Source: an uncultured Rhodospirillaceae bacterium (GTDB lineage: Bacteria > Pseudomonadota > Alphaproteobacteria > Reyranellales > Reyranellaceae). Taken from it: a stretch of 64,000 bases of DNA. The stretch is from the NCBI GenBank assembly GCA_945952105.1, contig CAMFGZ010000022.1, forward strand, positions 32,682 through 96,681. Direction: 5' to 3'. Under the pieces are notes generated by a model. That model had not been told where the DNA came from. It made no database searches and saw nothing but the letters and a program-made list of their open reading frames with translations. Of this stretch, positions 18,279 through 27,572 are shown in pieces. The translations under genes were made by a program, and so were the position numbers. Position 1 is the first letter of the stretch. Each line of letters starts with the position of its first letter.

Positions 18279-19316
18279 ATGGACCTGTCTCGCTTTCCGC
18301 GTCGCATCTACACCACCGCGCCCACGCCCATCGAACGCCTGCCGCATTTCACCAAGGCCCTTGCCGCCAGCTGCCCCGGCGGTGTCGGTCCGGAAGTGTG
18401 GATCAAGCGCGATGACATGCTGGGTCTGTTCCCCGGCGGCAACAAGACGCGCAAACTCGAGTTCCTGGCGGGCGATGCCATTGCCCAGGGGTGCGACACG
18501 CTCGTCACCTGCGGCGCGCCGCAGTCCAACCACTGCCGCATCACGCTTTCCGCGGCGGTCAAGGAAGGGCTGAAGTGCCGCTTCGTGATCGAGGAGCGCG
18601 TCCCAGGCTCCTACAAGAAAGAAGCCGGCGGCAACAACTTCATGTTCGAGCTGATGGGCGTCGAGGCGATCACGGTCGTTCCCGGCGGCACCAACATGGG
18701 CGAGGCGATGTCGCGCGTCGCCCAGGAAGTGGCCTCGCTCGGCCGCAAGGCCTACGTGATTCCCGGCGGCGGCTCCAATGCCATCGGCGGCCTGGGTTAC
18801 GTCGCCTGCGTGCAGGAGATGCAGGTCCAGTGGCTCGACATGGGCTTCTCGCCCGACGCCGTGATCGTGGGCTCGGGCAGCTCGGGTACGCATGGCGGCA
18901 TGGTCGCAGGCTTCCTCGGCAACAACATCAAGGTGCCGCTGATCGGAGTCGGCGTCAGCCGCGATCCCGCCGATCAGGAGCCGCTCGTGCTGAAGGAAGC
19001 GCAGGCGGTGGTGGATCTCCTTGGGCTCGACATCAAGGTGCCGGCGTCGGCCGTGAAGAGCTTCGGCGGTTACTGGCAGCCCAAATACTCGGTGCCGAAC
19101 AAGAAGATGATCGAGGCGGTGCAGATGCTGGCCCGCACCGAGGGCATCCTGCTCGATCCGGTCTATACCGGCAAGATCATGGCGGGCCTGATCGGCCTAG
19201 CGCGGCAGGGCCACTTCAAGCCCAACGCCAAGGTCCTTTTCATCCATACCGGCGGCCTGCCCTCGCTTCACGTCTATGAAGATGTCGTGCTGGGCCGGAC
19301 GGTGGTACCGGACTGA
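18279..19316 (+). CDS. dcyD: D-cysteine desulfhydrase / ACC-deaminase family PLP enzyme
   Basis: 345 residues of fold-type II PLP enzymes. The N-terminus (PTPIERLPHFTKAL), WIKRDDMLG and GGNKTRKLEFL with Schiff-base Lys56 are family signatures; the glycine loop GSGSSGTHGG binds the PLP phosphate. Members convert D-cysteine to pyruvate, H2S and ammonia, or open 1-aminocyclopropane-1-carboxylate; D-cysteine desulfhydrase is the more usual call for this sequence type, but the residues that decide it cannot be judged by eye. Ends 22 nt before msrA. Confidence 0.85.
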   Translation: MDLSRFPRRIYTTAPTPIERLPHFTKALAASCPGGVGPEVWIKRDDMLGLFPGGNKTRKLEFLAGDAIAQGCDTLVTCGAPQSNHCRITLSAAVKEGLKCRFVIEERVPGSYKKEAGGNNFMFELMGVEAITVVPGGTNMGEAMSRVAQEVASLGRKAYVIPGGGSNAIGGLGYVACVQEMQVQWLDMGFSPDAVIVGSGSSGTHGGMVAGFLGNNIKVPLIGVGVSRDPADQEPLVLKEAQAVVDLLGLDIKVPASAVKSFGGYWQPKYSVPNKKMIEAVQMLARTEGILLDPVYTGKIMAGLIGLARQGHFKPNAKVLFIHTGGLPSLHVYEDVVLGRTVVPD

Positions 19317-19338
19317 CGTTCGAACAACGGAGAGAGCG

Positions 19339-20037
19339 ATGCGCCGACGCCTGCTGTCCTTCGTCCTCCTCCCGCTGGGCCTCCTGCTGGCGGGCGTTTC
19401 GGCGAGGGCCGGGCAGGCCGTCGTCCTTCCGGCGCCGACCCTCGACCGGCCGGCGGCGCAGGCCGGTGCAAGCGAGACCGTGGTCCTGGCGGGCGGTTGC
19501 TTCTGGGGCGTCCAGGCGGTGTTCCAGCATGTGAAGGGGGTGACCCGCGCGGTCTCGGGCTATGCGGGCGGCACCAGGGACAGCGCCACCTATCCGTTGG
19601 TGAGTTCGGGACAGACCGGCCATGCCGAGGTCGTCGAGGTGACGTTCGATCCCTCCGTGGTGAGCTTCGGCACGATCCTGCAAATCTATTTCTCCGTGGC
19701 GCATGACCCGACGGAGCTCGATCGACAGGGGCCCGATGTCGGTCCGCAGTACCGGTCGGCAATCTTCGTGGCCGACTCCGAACAGCGCCGGGTCGCCGAG
19801 GCCTACATCGAGCAACTCGACAAGGCCGGCGTCTTCAGGAAGCGCATAGCCACCAGGATCGCAGATCCGGCCGCTTTCTATCCTGCCGAGGCGTATCATC
19901 AGGACTATGCAACGCGGCATCCCGACCAGCCCTATATCTACATTCACGACCGGCCCAAGGTGGAGAACCTGAAACGCCTGTTCGCGACGCAATCGCGCCC
20001 CGCGCCGGTGCTGGTGAACGCTTCGGCGCCGAAATAG
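19339..20037 (+). CDS. msrA: Exported peptide methionine-(S)-sulfoxide reductase
   Basis: 232 residues; ATG 19339 follows GGAGAGAG. A hydrophobic signal peptide (about 1-24) indicates periplasmic location, unlike the common cytosolic MsrA. Catalytic Cys54 is in GGCFWG; the GYAGG, TGHAEVVEV and YFSVAHDPTELDRQGPDVG stretches are all canonical, as is AEAYHQDY. It reduces methionine-S-sulfoxide in envelope proteins. With sodC and dcyD it forms a small cluster that looks like envelope redox protection. Confidence 0.93.
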   Translation: MRRRLLSFVLLPLGLLLAGVSARAGQAVVLPAPTLDRPAAQAGASETVVLAGGCFWGVQAVFQHVKGVTRAVSGYAGGTRDSATYPLVSSGQTGHAEVVEVTFDPSVVSFGTILQIYFSVAHDPTELDRQGPDVGPQYRSAIFVADSEQRRVAEAYIEQLDKAGVFRKRIATRIADPAAFYPAEAYHQDYATRHPDQPYIYIHDRPKVENLKRLFATQSRPAPVLVNASAPK

Positions 20038-20274
20038 GCAGGTCGCGCAACGCTTCTCGCGAGACGGGGCGCGTGCAGAATTTTCGTTTCCCGTCGCGAC
20101 GGAAATCGACGAACCCGTTTCATTGATCCTGAAGCGCGCCGCTGCCAGCTTCGGCACATGATCGTTCCTCTTCGCCCGCACCCTTCGTGTCGACGCTGAC
20201 GCGCGACACTCTTTGATTTCCGCACATTCATCGAACCAACGCCCCGCTTTCCTGCGGCGGCGAACGGAGAAGTC
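20038..20274. other. 237-nt intergenic region, no gene seen
   Basis: No credible ORF or RNA gene. A partly palindromic stretch near 20081-20107 (TTTC...GTCGCGAC...GAAA) could be an operator or a weak terminator for msrA. The promoter for the following Bug-type gene must lie here, but I cannot pick one out. Confidence 0.4.
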
Positions 20275-21255
20275 ATGTTCAAGCGACGTACCCTGATCGC
20301 CGGCCTTGCCGGCGCCACCCTTGCCACCCCCTTTGTCGCGCGCGCCCAGGAGGCCTACCCCAACCGCGCCGTGAAGATCATCGTGCCCTGGCCGCCCGGC
20401 GGCGGTGTCGATCTCTTCGCACGCGTGATCCAGGCGCCGCTCGGCGCTCAACTGGGCCAGACGGTCATCATCGAGAACATCGGTGGAAGCGCGGGGCGCG
20501 TCGGCACGCTCACCGCGTCGCGTGCCCAGCCCGATGGCTATACGTTTGCGCTGGTCAACGACACGTTCGCGGCGACCGAAGCGCTGCCGATTCCCGGCAG
20601 TCCGGCGCTGTATCCGTCGTTCGTGCCGGTGTCTCTCGCCATTTCGGGTCCGCAGGGGCTGTTCACTCATCCGCGTTCGGGCCTCGCCACGGCGCAGGCC
20701 TTCGCGGCAGCGGCGAGGGCCAATCCCGGAAAGCTCAACATCGGCGTGCCCGGTCTCGGCAGCAGCCAGCATCTGACCAGCGAATTGCTCCTGCGGGCCG
20801 CGGGCGACCTTCGTGTCACGCACGTGCCCTATCGCGGCGGCGGCCCTGCCCTGCAGGACGTGATCGCCGGCAACATCGACGGGATCGTCGTCACCTTCGC
20901 GGCCGGTGCCCAGCAGGCGCGGGCGGGGCAGCTCGTCGCGCTCGCCGTGACGGGGGCCAGACGCTTTCCCGCTTTCCCCGACGTGCCGACGGCCGGGGAG
21001 ACGATCGCGCCGGGCTTCGTGCAGACGACCTGGCAGGGATTGCTGGCGCCCAAGGGAACGCCGGTTGCCGCCCAGGCGCGCATCCACGCAGCGCTCGCGA
21101 CCGTGCTGAAGGACAAGGCGGTGGCGGACCGCCTCGGCGAACTGGGCTTCGACCCGGTCGGCCTCGACGGCCGCGAATTCGGAAAACTCTTCGACAGTAC
21201 GGTCGATACGTTTGCCGGCATCGCCAAGGAAAGGAACATCGCGGCCGGCGACTGA
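20275..21255 (+). CDS. Bug/TctC-type tripartite tricarboxylate transporter binding protein
   Basis: 326 residues with a Tat-like or Sec signal (MFKRRTLIAGLAG, cleavage near ARAQ). Family features: YPNRAVKIIVPWPPGGGVD, the LGQTVIIEN strand, the GKLNIGVPGLGSSQHL ligand loop and THVPYRGGGPALQDVIAGNID. Bug proteins bind carboxylates, amides or vitamins in the periplasm. No TctA/TctB membrane partner is nearby, so this is one of the orphan Bug receptors; the ligand is unknown. Confidence 0.9.
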   Translation: MFKRRTLIAGLAGATLATPFVARAQEAYPNRAVKIIVPWPPGGGVDLFARVIQAPLGAQLGQTVIIENIGGSAGRVGTLTASRAQPDGYTFALVNDTFAATEALPIPGSPALYPSFVPVSLAISGPQGLFTHPRSGLATAQAFAAAARANPGKLNIGVPGLGSSQHLTSELLLRAAGDLRVTHVPYRGGGPALQDVIAGNIDGIVVTFAAGAQQARAGQLVALAVTGARRFPAFPDVPTAGETIAPGFVQTTWQGLLAPKGTPVAAQARIHAALATVLKDKAVADRLGELGFDPVGLDGREFGKLFDSTVDTFAGIAKERNIAAGD

Positions 21256-21318
21256 TCGGTTTGGCCGGTTCCTGCGTATGTTCGGGAACCGGTCATCGCC
21301 GGGAAAGGATCGGGCCGG

Positions 21319-21693
21319 ATGGACGCCGCGGCTTCCGTCGAGAAGCGGCTTGCGCAATTTAGCTTTGCCGTGGCGGGCATCGTGCCGGTCGCCGCCGGCC
21401 TGTGGGGCGTGCTTGATCCCTTCATGGGGCCGGAGGGTTCGCTGCAGAACCACGGCCGTTACTTGTCCGGACTGCTGCTCGCCATAGGTCTCGCCTTCTG
21501 GGCGGCTATTCCCGGGATCGAACGACGACCGACCTGGATCCGCGTGCTGACAGCGGTCGTCGTGATCGGCGGCCTGTGCCGGCTGCTGGGAGTGCTGCTG
21601 GGAGATCCGCCGTCGCCCTCGGTCCTGGGCGCGCTGGCGATGGAACTTGGAGTCACGCCGCTCCTGTGCCTCTGGCAGTCCCGGCTGACCTGA
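21319..21693 (+). CDS. Small DUF4345-like membrane protein
   Basis: 124 residues with four predicted helices (about 14-32, 46-64, 75-94, 100-118). The GRYLSGLLLAIGLAFW segment and overall length fit DUF4345 proteins of unknown function. ATG 21319 was chosen because the hydrophobic core starts soon after it. A 10-bp hairpin without a T-run lies upstream at 21263-21294. Confidence 0.6.
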   Translation: MDAAASVEKRLAQFSFAVAGIVPVAAGLWGVLDPFMGPEGSLQNHGRYLSGLLLAIGLAFWAAIPGIERRPTWIRVLTAVVVIGGLCRLLGVLLGDPPSPSVLGALAMELGVTPLLCLWQSRLT

Positions 21694-21731
21694 GAGACGG
21701 AACCGTCCGCGCCGGGCGCCGTTTCGCCTGA

Positions 21732-23645
21732 ATGAAGCGCGCCGCCAAGATCCTGGGCTGGACGGTCGCCAGCCTCGTCTGCCTTCTCGTGATCGCCGCT
21801 GGCGCGATCTATTTCATCGCGACCTCCGACTACCTGCGCGGCCGGCTCGAAGACCTGGCGAGCGACTTCACGGGACGCAAAACCAGGATCGCCCAGGTCG
21901 ATATCGGTTGGGGCTGGACGTCGAACGTGAAGCTCGAGGGCATCGAGATTGCCAACGCCAAATGGGGCAAGGAGCCCCACATGCTCAAGGTCGAGCAGGT
22001 CGACTTCGACATCCGCCTGTGGCCGCTCCTGGGCGGCAATCTCGTCCTGCCGCGCCTGGTGCTGCGCAAGCCAGAGGTGCAGGTCGAGGTCGGCGACAAG
22101 GAGCAGCTCAACTGGAGCATGAGCGAGACGCCGGTCGTCACCGGTGCGGCAAAGGCACTCGAACCCGACAACCGCTTCGAAGCGCCGTTGATCGGCCGCT
22201 TCGAGGTGACGGATGGCAAGCTCGGGTATCGCGACACGAAGCGCAAGCTCGAGCTCGACGGCACGGTTTCGACTGCGGCCGGCAAGGCGGGCGAGGGGCC
22301 GCAGGCCGAGTTGGCGCTGAAGGGCAAGCTCGAAGGCCAGCCGCTCGACGTGAAGTTCGTCGGCGGCTCGGTGCTGATGCTGCGTGACACCGAGCAACCT
22401 TACCCGCTCGACCTCAACGTCAGCTTCGGTGGCACGAAGCTCAAGGCGAAGGGCACGGTGCAGGACCCGTTCAAGTGGACCGGCGCGAACGTCGATCTCA
22501 CCCTGTCTGGTCCCAACCTCTCCGATATCTATCCGCTGCTCGGCATCCCCGGCCCGCCGACGCCGCCCTACACGATCACCGGCAAGCTCGATCGCGAGCC
22601 CGGCATGTGGAAGTTCGTGCAGTCCAAGTGGCGCGTCGGCGAAAGCGACCTGACGGGCGAGGTTACGATCGACGAACGCAAGAAACCGGAGTTCCTGACC
22701 GCCAAGCTCGTGTCGCAGAAGCTCGTCTTCGAGGACCTGGCGCCGCTGATCGGTGCGACGCCCGCGCGCAAGACCAACGTGTCGCCCAAGCAGGCGCAGA
22801 CGCAGGCTCAGCTCGAGGCGTCGGGCGATCTCTTTCCCAACGTGCCGCTGCATGTCGAGAAGCTGCGTGCCATGAACATGGACGTCACTCTCGATGCGAA
22901 GCGCGTGATCGCGCCGGCTTGGCTGCCGGTACAGGCCATCGCCTTCAGGGTCGTGATCCAGAACGGCAATGCGACGGTGAAGCCGCTCACCCTCTCGGTC
23001 ATGGGGGGAGGCTCGATCGCGGGCGAGATGGGCATCGACGCCCGCACGGACGATCCCAAGGTGCGGACCAACCTGCGGCTGACCGACATCGAGATGAAGA
23101 ACTTCTTCCGCGAATCGCGCTACTTCGATGCGACGCAGGGCAGGATTCAGGGCCGTGTGGCGCTGGCCGGCAACGGACGGTCGCTGGCGCAGGTGATGGG
23201 ATCGGCCAACGGGCACATGTCCTTCGCGCTCGGCGGCGGCTCGGTCAGCAGTCTGATGGTGAGCCTGGCGGGCCTGCAGATCTTCGACGCGCTGGTGCTC
23301 TACGTGACGGGAGACAACCGCATCCCCATCAAGTGCGCCGTGGGCCGCCTCAACTTCCAACAGGGAAACGTGGTGTTCGATCGCACGCTTCTCGACACCC
23401 AGAAATCCGTCCTTCATGTGAAGGGACAACTCTCGCTCAGGAGCCAGGCGGTCAGTGCCGAGGTCGACGCCGATCCCAAGAGCTTCGATCTCCTCGACCT
23501 CCACGGCGCGGTCATGATCGAGGGCAAGCTGCGCACGCCGCGGATTTCGCTGGGCCGTGTCGTCCCGATACCCACGCCGGTCTTCGGCAATGCCAAGGAC
23601 GTGCCCTGCGCCAGCCTCTCGCAGGAGCTGCTTGCGGCCCAGTAG
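21732..23645 (+). CDS. AsmA-family protein
   Basis: 637 residues. One N-terminal membrane helix (about 9-30) is followed by AsmA-type sequence: GRLEDLASDFTGRKTRI near the start, repeating beta-rich GKL/DGT/LKGKLEGQPL segments, and a C-terminal AsmA_2-like block (GRIQGRVALAGNGRSLAQVMGSANG, about 480-505). AsmA/YhdP/TamB relatives span the periplasm and take part in phospholipid transport or outer-membrane biogenesis. It stands alone between DUF4345 and a CoA-transferase, with no obvious partner. Confidence 0.85.
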   Translation: MKRAAKILGWTVASLVCLLVIAAGAIYFIATSDYLRGRLEDLASDFTGRKTRIAQVDIGWGWTSNVKLEGIEIANAKWGKEPHMLKVEQVDFDIRLWPLLGGNLVLPRLVLRKPEVQVEVGDKEQLNWSMSETPVVTGAAKALEPDNRFEAPLIGRFEVTDGKLGYRDTKRKLELDGTVSTAAGKAGEGPQAELALKGKLEGQPLDVKFVGGSVLMLRDTEQPYPLDLNVSFGGTKLKAKGTVQDPFKWTGANVDLTLSGPNLSDIYPLLGIPGPPTPPYTITGKLDREPGMWKFVQSKWRVGESDLTGEVTIDERKKPEFLTAKLVSQKLVFEDLAPLIGATPARKTNVSPKQAQTQAQLEASGDLFPNVPLHVEKLRAMNMDVTLDAKRVIAPAWLPVQAIAFRVVIQNGNATVKPLTLSVMGGGSIAGEMGIDARTDDPKVRTNLRLTDIEMKNFFRESRYFDATQGRIQGRVALAGNGRSLAQVMGSANGHMSFALGGGSVSSLMVSLAGLQIFDALVLYVTGDNRIPIKCAVGRLNFQQGNVVFDRTLLDTQKSVLHVKGQLSLRSQAVSAEVDADPKSFDLLDLHGAVMIEGKLRTPRISLGRVVPIPTPVFGNAKDVPCASLSQELLAAQ

Positions 23646-23716
23646 TCATGAGCATGGGAGAGACGCTGGGGGAATCTTGCTTTAGCGTAGGCGCCTCACA
23701 CAGGAGCCCCGCGTCA

Positions 23717-24934
23717 ATGTCTGTTCCCCACGGCCCGCTGCAGGGCGTCAAGGTCGTCTCCTGCTCCACCGCGCAGGCGGGCACCGTTCCCTGGATGCTG
23801 ATGGCCGATCTCGGCGCCGACGTGATCAAGATCGAGTCTCCCCAGGGCGGTGATCCGTCGCGCCGCATGACCGTTCTGCCCGGCATGGGCAGCACCTTCT
23901 TCGAGACCAACAATCGCGGCGTGAAGAGCGTGACGCTCAACCTCAAGAGCGAGGAGGGGCAGGACATCCTGCGCAAGCTGGTCGCGGAGGCTGACATCTT
24001 CGGCCAGAACTTCCGTCCCGGTGCGGCCGAGAAAAACGGCTTCGGCTGGGAGGAGCTGCGCAAGGTCAACCCTAAGCTCGTCTATGTGTCGATCTCCGGC
24101 TACGGCCCCGACGGTCCCCACGCCGGCCTGCCCGGCACCGACTCGATGGCGCAGGCGTTGGGCGGTATCGCCGAGGCCTACTCGACGGCCGGCCAGAAGA
24201 TGAAGACCGGTGTCGTGTCGGTGGCCGACGAGACCTGCGCGATCCTTGCCTTCGGTGGCGCGCTGGCGGCGCTGACGCACGCGCGCACGACCGGCGTCGG
24301 CCAGAAAATCGACCTCTCCCTGCTGGGTGGCCAGATCCGCCTGATGGGATGGACCATGCAGACGGCGATGTGGCGCAACCAGAATCCCGTCACCGGACAG
24401 GCACGCGTCACCGGCACGCGCGAGCGGCCGGGAATCAGCGCGAGCTTCGACGATCGTGACGGCAAGCCGCTGGTCTTCCAGTTGACGGGCCCGGAGGACT
24501 GGAAGGATGCGATGACCTCGCTCGGCTTCTACGAGCATCTTGAGCGGGCGGGCTTCGCCGATCTCGGCGTCATCATCGACAACGATCCGAAGCGCATCGA
24601 GCTTCTCGCCACGCTCGACGGCCTGTTCGCCACCGGCACGCGCGACGACTGGGTCGCGAGGCTGCGCGGCGCGGACATCGTCTCCGCGCCGATCAACACG
24701 CTGCTTGAAGCCTCCAACGATCCCGACGTGGTTGCCAACGGCTATGTCACCGAGGTCGAGTATCCCAAGCTCGGCAAGAAGCTGAAGGTGCATGGCACCC
24801 CGTGGAAATTCTCCGAGACGCCGGCCAGGCCCGGCATCGCGCCGGAGCTTGGCGAGCACAACGACGCCGTGCTGGGCGCCCTCGGCTTCAGCGCGACGGA
24901 TCTCGCGGACCTGCGTGCCCGCAAGATCATCTGA
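23717..24934 (+). CDS. CaiB/BaiF family III CoA-transferase
   Basis: 405 residues from ATG 23717 (AGGAG about 13 nt upstream). PLQGVKVVSCSTAQAGTV, MADLGADVIKIE and FETNNRGVKSVTLNLK are class III CoA-transferase signatures, and Asp142 (PGTDSMAQALGG) is the catalytic aspartate equivalent. Such enzymes move CoA between carboxylic acids (formyl-CoA/oxalate, succinyl-CoA, carnitine and others). The DUF1348-type SnoaL-like gene follows 22 nt later. The substrate is not inferable. Confidence 0.9.
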   Translation: MSVPHGPLQGVKVVSCSTAQAGTVPWMLMADLGADVIKIESPQGGDPSRRMTVLPGMGSTFFETNNRGVKSVTLNLKSEEGQDILRKLVAEADIFGQNFRPGAAEKNGFGWEELRKVNPKLVYVSISGYGPDGPHAGLPGTDSMAQALGGIAEAYSTAGQKMKTGVVSVADETCAILAFGGALAALTHARTTGVGQKIDLSLLGGQIRLMGWTMQTAMWRNQNPVTGQARVTGTRERPGISASFDDRDGKPLVFQLTGPEDWKDAMTSLGFYEHLERAGFADLGVIIDNDPKRIELLATLDGLFATGTRDDWVARLRGADIVSAPINTLLEASNDPDVVANGYVTEVEYPKLGKKLKVHGTPWKFSETPARPGIAPELGEHNDAVLGALGFSATDLADLRARKII

Positions 24935-24956
24935 CGCCGACCCTGGGAGCCACGCT

Positions 24957-25421
24957 ATGTCCCGTTCACCGCTGCCGCCCTTCACCGAGCAGACCGCGAC
25001 CGAGAAGGTCCGCCTTGCCGAGGACGGCTGGAACGGCCGCGACCCCGCGAAGGTCGCGCTCGCCTACACGCCAGACAGCCGGTGGCGCAACCGCGCGGAG
25101 TTCGTCAACGGCCGTGAGGCCATCGAGGCATTCCTCAGGCGCAAATGGGCGCGCGAGCTGGACTATCGCCTGATCAAGGAACTCTGGACCTTCGCGGGCA
25201 ACCGCATCGCGGTGCGCTTCGCCTATGAATTCCACGACGACAGCGGCACGTGGTTCCGTGCTTACGGCAACGAGAACTGGGAGTTCGATGCCGACGGGCT
25301 GATGAAACGGCGCCTCGCCAGCATCAACGAACATCCGATCGCCGAAGCGGATCGCAAGTTCCACTGGCCGCTTGGCCGCCGTCCCGACGATCATCCCGGC
25401 CTCAGCACGTTCGGATTCTGA
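24957..25421 (+). CDS. SnoaL-like / NTF2-fold protein (DUF1348 type)
   Basis: 154 residues of NTF2 fold: TEKVRLAEDGWNGRDPAKVALAY, WRNRAEFVNGREAIEAFL, YEFHDDSGTWFRAYGNENWEF and a C-terminal RRPDDHPGLSTFGF tail are characteristic of DUF1348 proteins. Biochemical role unknown. It is in the same direction as, and 22 nt after, the CoA-transferase, with a GGGAGCC site upstream of ATG 24957. Confidence 0.8.
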   Translation: MSRSPLPPFTEQTATEKVRLAEDGWNGRDPAKVALAYTPDSRWRNRAEFVNGREAIEAFLRRKWARELDYRLIKELWTFAGNRIAVRFAYEFHDDSGTWFRAYGNENWEFDADGLMKRRLASINEHPIAEADRKFHWPLGRRPDDHPGLSTFGF

Positions 25422-25435
25422 GCGGCGGCCTCGGA

Positions 25436-26068
25436 TCAGTCCCTGCGTGCGGCGAGCTGAACGCCCGTCGCGGGATTGCCGTGCATGGTCTTGAGCACGA
25501 TGGGCTTGCTGCTGATCGGCGTGAACCCCTTCAGCCAGGCTTCCAGGCGTTCCCCGACGTGATGACGCACGAGGCCGCCATCGCCGGTGTCGAAGGTGCC
25601 GTAGGGACCGTGAGCGACACCCTCGGCATAGCGCGCCCTGTTACGGTCGTCGTCCTGCAGCGGCATGTCGCTGATGAACAGGAGTCCGCCCGGTCGAAGC
25701 AGCCGACGGATTTCCTGCAGCACGGCGTCCTGCTGGGCATCGCCGACGATGCAGGTGAGGACGGCCAGAATGAGCGCCGCATCGAAGCTGCCGTCGGGTT
25801 CGTCGACCACGGTCCGCGTGACATGACGCAGGTCGAGAGCGGGCCGTTCGCGACGGCCGCGCGCGATCATCTCGCCCGAGAAATCGACGCCGACCGAATT
25901 ACCGAAGCCCAAGCCGGCAAGCTCGGCCAGGCTGCGCCCGTAGCCACAGCCATAGTCCAGGATCCGGTCGCCGGGCTGCAGGGCCGCCAGGAAGTCGCTG
26001 CTCAGCGGGTGGGTGAAAGTCTTGCCGGCGCCGCGATCCCAGTAGCTGCTCTGATCCAGCATTCGCAC
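25436..26068 (-). CDS. Class I SAM-dependent methyltransferase
   Basis: 210 residues. Motif I LDYGCGYGRS (about 37-46), GVDFSGEMI (motif II) and EIRRLLRPGGLLFISDM (post-motif III) define a Methyltransf_11/25-type enzyme. Substrate unknown. It converges on the SnoaL-like gene with 14 nt between stops and diverges from the ABC importer operon, with a 126-nt shared upstream region. Confidence 0.85.
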   Translation of the reverse strand: MRMLDQSSYWDRGAGKTFTHPLSSDFLAALQPGDRILDYGCGYGRSLAELAGLGFGNSVGVDFSGEMIARGRRERPALDLRHVTRTVVDEPDGSFDAALILAVLTCIVGDAQQDAVLQEIRRLLRPGGLLFISDMPLQDDDRNRARYAEGVAHGPYGTFDTGDGGLVRHHVGERLEAWLKGFTPISSKPIVLKTMHGNPATGVQLAARRD

Positions 26069-26194
26069 TTTCCCTGAAATGCATCGTTGCAGGGCACCCT
26101 AGCGCTTTTCTGCCGATGACGCCGAGTGCCGGTTCCTCTAGGCTTCGCGCAACGCAGGGAAAACCCGCGACTGAAAACGTCTGGAGGAAACCAC

Positions 26195-27535
26195 ATGATT
26201 CGTTCGATCACGCGTCGCCGTGCGTTGCAGGGCGTTGCCCTGGGCGGCCTTGCCGCGCCGATGCTCAACACCGTCACCGCCTATGCCCAGAGCGGCGCCT
26301 TCAACTGGCAGCGCTTCAAGGGTCAGACGGTCGAGGTGCTGATGGAGACGGGCCCGCGCGCCGATCTGATGAAGAAATACCAGAAGGAATTCCTCGACCA
26401 GACCGGCATCAAGCTCGGCATCGAGGTGATCCCGGAGCAGCAGGCGCGCCAGAAGGTGGCGATCGAGTTGAATTCGGGCAAGCCGAGCTTCGACCTGTTC
26501 AACTTCGCCTTCCACGTCCAGAAGCGCCAGTTCGAGAAGGCCGGCTGGCTGCTCGAGATCACCGACTGGCTCAAGGATCCGCAGATGATGCCGGCCGAGT
26601 ACGAACTCGGCGACGTCTCCAAGCTCGGCATGAGCTTCGCCACCACCTCGGACGGCAAGATCAACGCACTGCCGATCCTCTGCGACTACTTCATGGTCTA
26701 TTACAACAAGGACCTGTTCGCGAAGAAGGGCATCGCCTTCCCCAAGACGCTCGACGAGATGATGGTCGCCGCGGCCGCGCTCAACGATCCGTCGGCCGGC
26801 ATCTCGGGATTCGTGGGCCGCGGCGTGCGCAATGCCAATGTCGTGCTGTGGACGCAGCTCCTCTCCGGTTGGGGCCAGGAGACGGTTACGGGCAAGCCGC
26901 TGCGCCTCATCACCGATACGCCCGACGCCATCGCCTCGGCCGAATACTACAAGAAGCTTCTGTCGTCCTACGGTCCGGCCGGCATCGCCGGCTTCAACTG
27001 GAACGAGGCGCAGGGTCTCTTCATGCAAGGCAAGGCGGCCATGTGGATCGACGCCACGGGCTTCGCGGCGCCGGTCGAGGACAAGACCAAGAGCCGCGTG
27101 GTGGGCAAGGTGGGGTACGGCCTGCCGCCGTCCGGCCCCAAGGGCCACGGTTCGGTGACCTTCGGCACGGGCATGGCGATCCCCAAGGCGGCCGCGCACA
27201 AGGAGGCGGCCTACTACACGATGCTCTGGATGACCGGCCGTACCATGGCCGGCCGCATGCTGCAGGTCGGCGGCGGTATTCCCTTCCGCACGGCGCCGCT
27301 GAAGGATCCGGCCGTCCTGTCGACGCTCACCATCCCGCGCGAATGGGCCGAGTGCGCCGCGGGGTGCGCCCCCATCAGCATGCCGGGCCTGCCGGTGATC
27401 GTGCCGGTGACGGAGTTCCGCGACGTCATCGGCACCGCGCTGACCAACCTGCTGGGCGGCGCCGATCCGGCGGCCGAGATGAAGCGCGCCACGGCTGAGT
27501 TCAAGCCGGTCCTCGACAAGAGCGAGGCGAGCTGA
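26195..27535 (+). CDS. ABC transporter carbohydrate-type substrate-binding protein
   Basis: 446 residues from ATG 26195 (GGAGGAAA upstream). A twin-arginine-like signal (ITRRRALQGVALGGLAAPM, cleavage near AYAQ) precedes a family 1 (MalE/UgpB-like) binding protein: KKYQKEFLDQTGIKLGIEV, SFDLFNFAFH, LPILCDYFMVYYNKDLF, and ALFMQGK-like GLFMQGKAAMW near residue 280. It delivers a sugar, polyol or sugar-like solute to the two permeases that follow. Ligand unknown. Confidence 0.9.
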   Translation: MIRSITRRRALQGVALGGLAAPMLNTVTAYAQSGAFNWQRFKGQTVEVLMETGPRADLMKKYQKEFLDQTGIKLGIEVIPEQQARQKVAIELNSGKPSFDLFNFAFHVQKRQFEKAGWLLEITDWLKDPQMMPAEYELGDVSKLGMSFATTSDGKINALPILCDYFMVYYNKDLFAKKGIAFPKTLDEMMVAAAALNDPSAGISGFVGRGVRNANVVLWTQLLSGWGQETVTGKPLRLITDTPDAIASAEYYKKLLSSYGPAGIAGFNWNEAQGLFMQGKAAMWIDATGFAAPVEDKTKSRVVGKVGYGLPPSGPKGHGSVTFGTGMAIPKAAAHKEAAYYTMLWMTGRTMAGRMLQVGGGIPFRTAPLKDPAVLSTLTIPREWAECAAGCAPISMPGLPVIVPVTEFRDVIGTALTNLLGGADPAAEMKRATAEFKPVLDKSEAS

Positions 27536-27572
27536 CGACGAAGTCGTCGATCCCGGGCTGAGCGAGGGACCA

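Noticed and set aside
21263..21294. Hairpin before the DUF4345 gene as a terminator
   Set aside because: Ten-bp stem including wobble pairs, but no T tract; could be a leader structure but nothing supports it.
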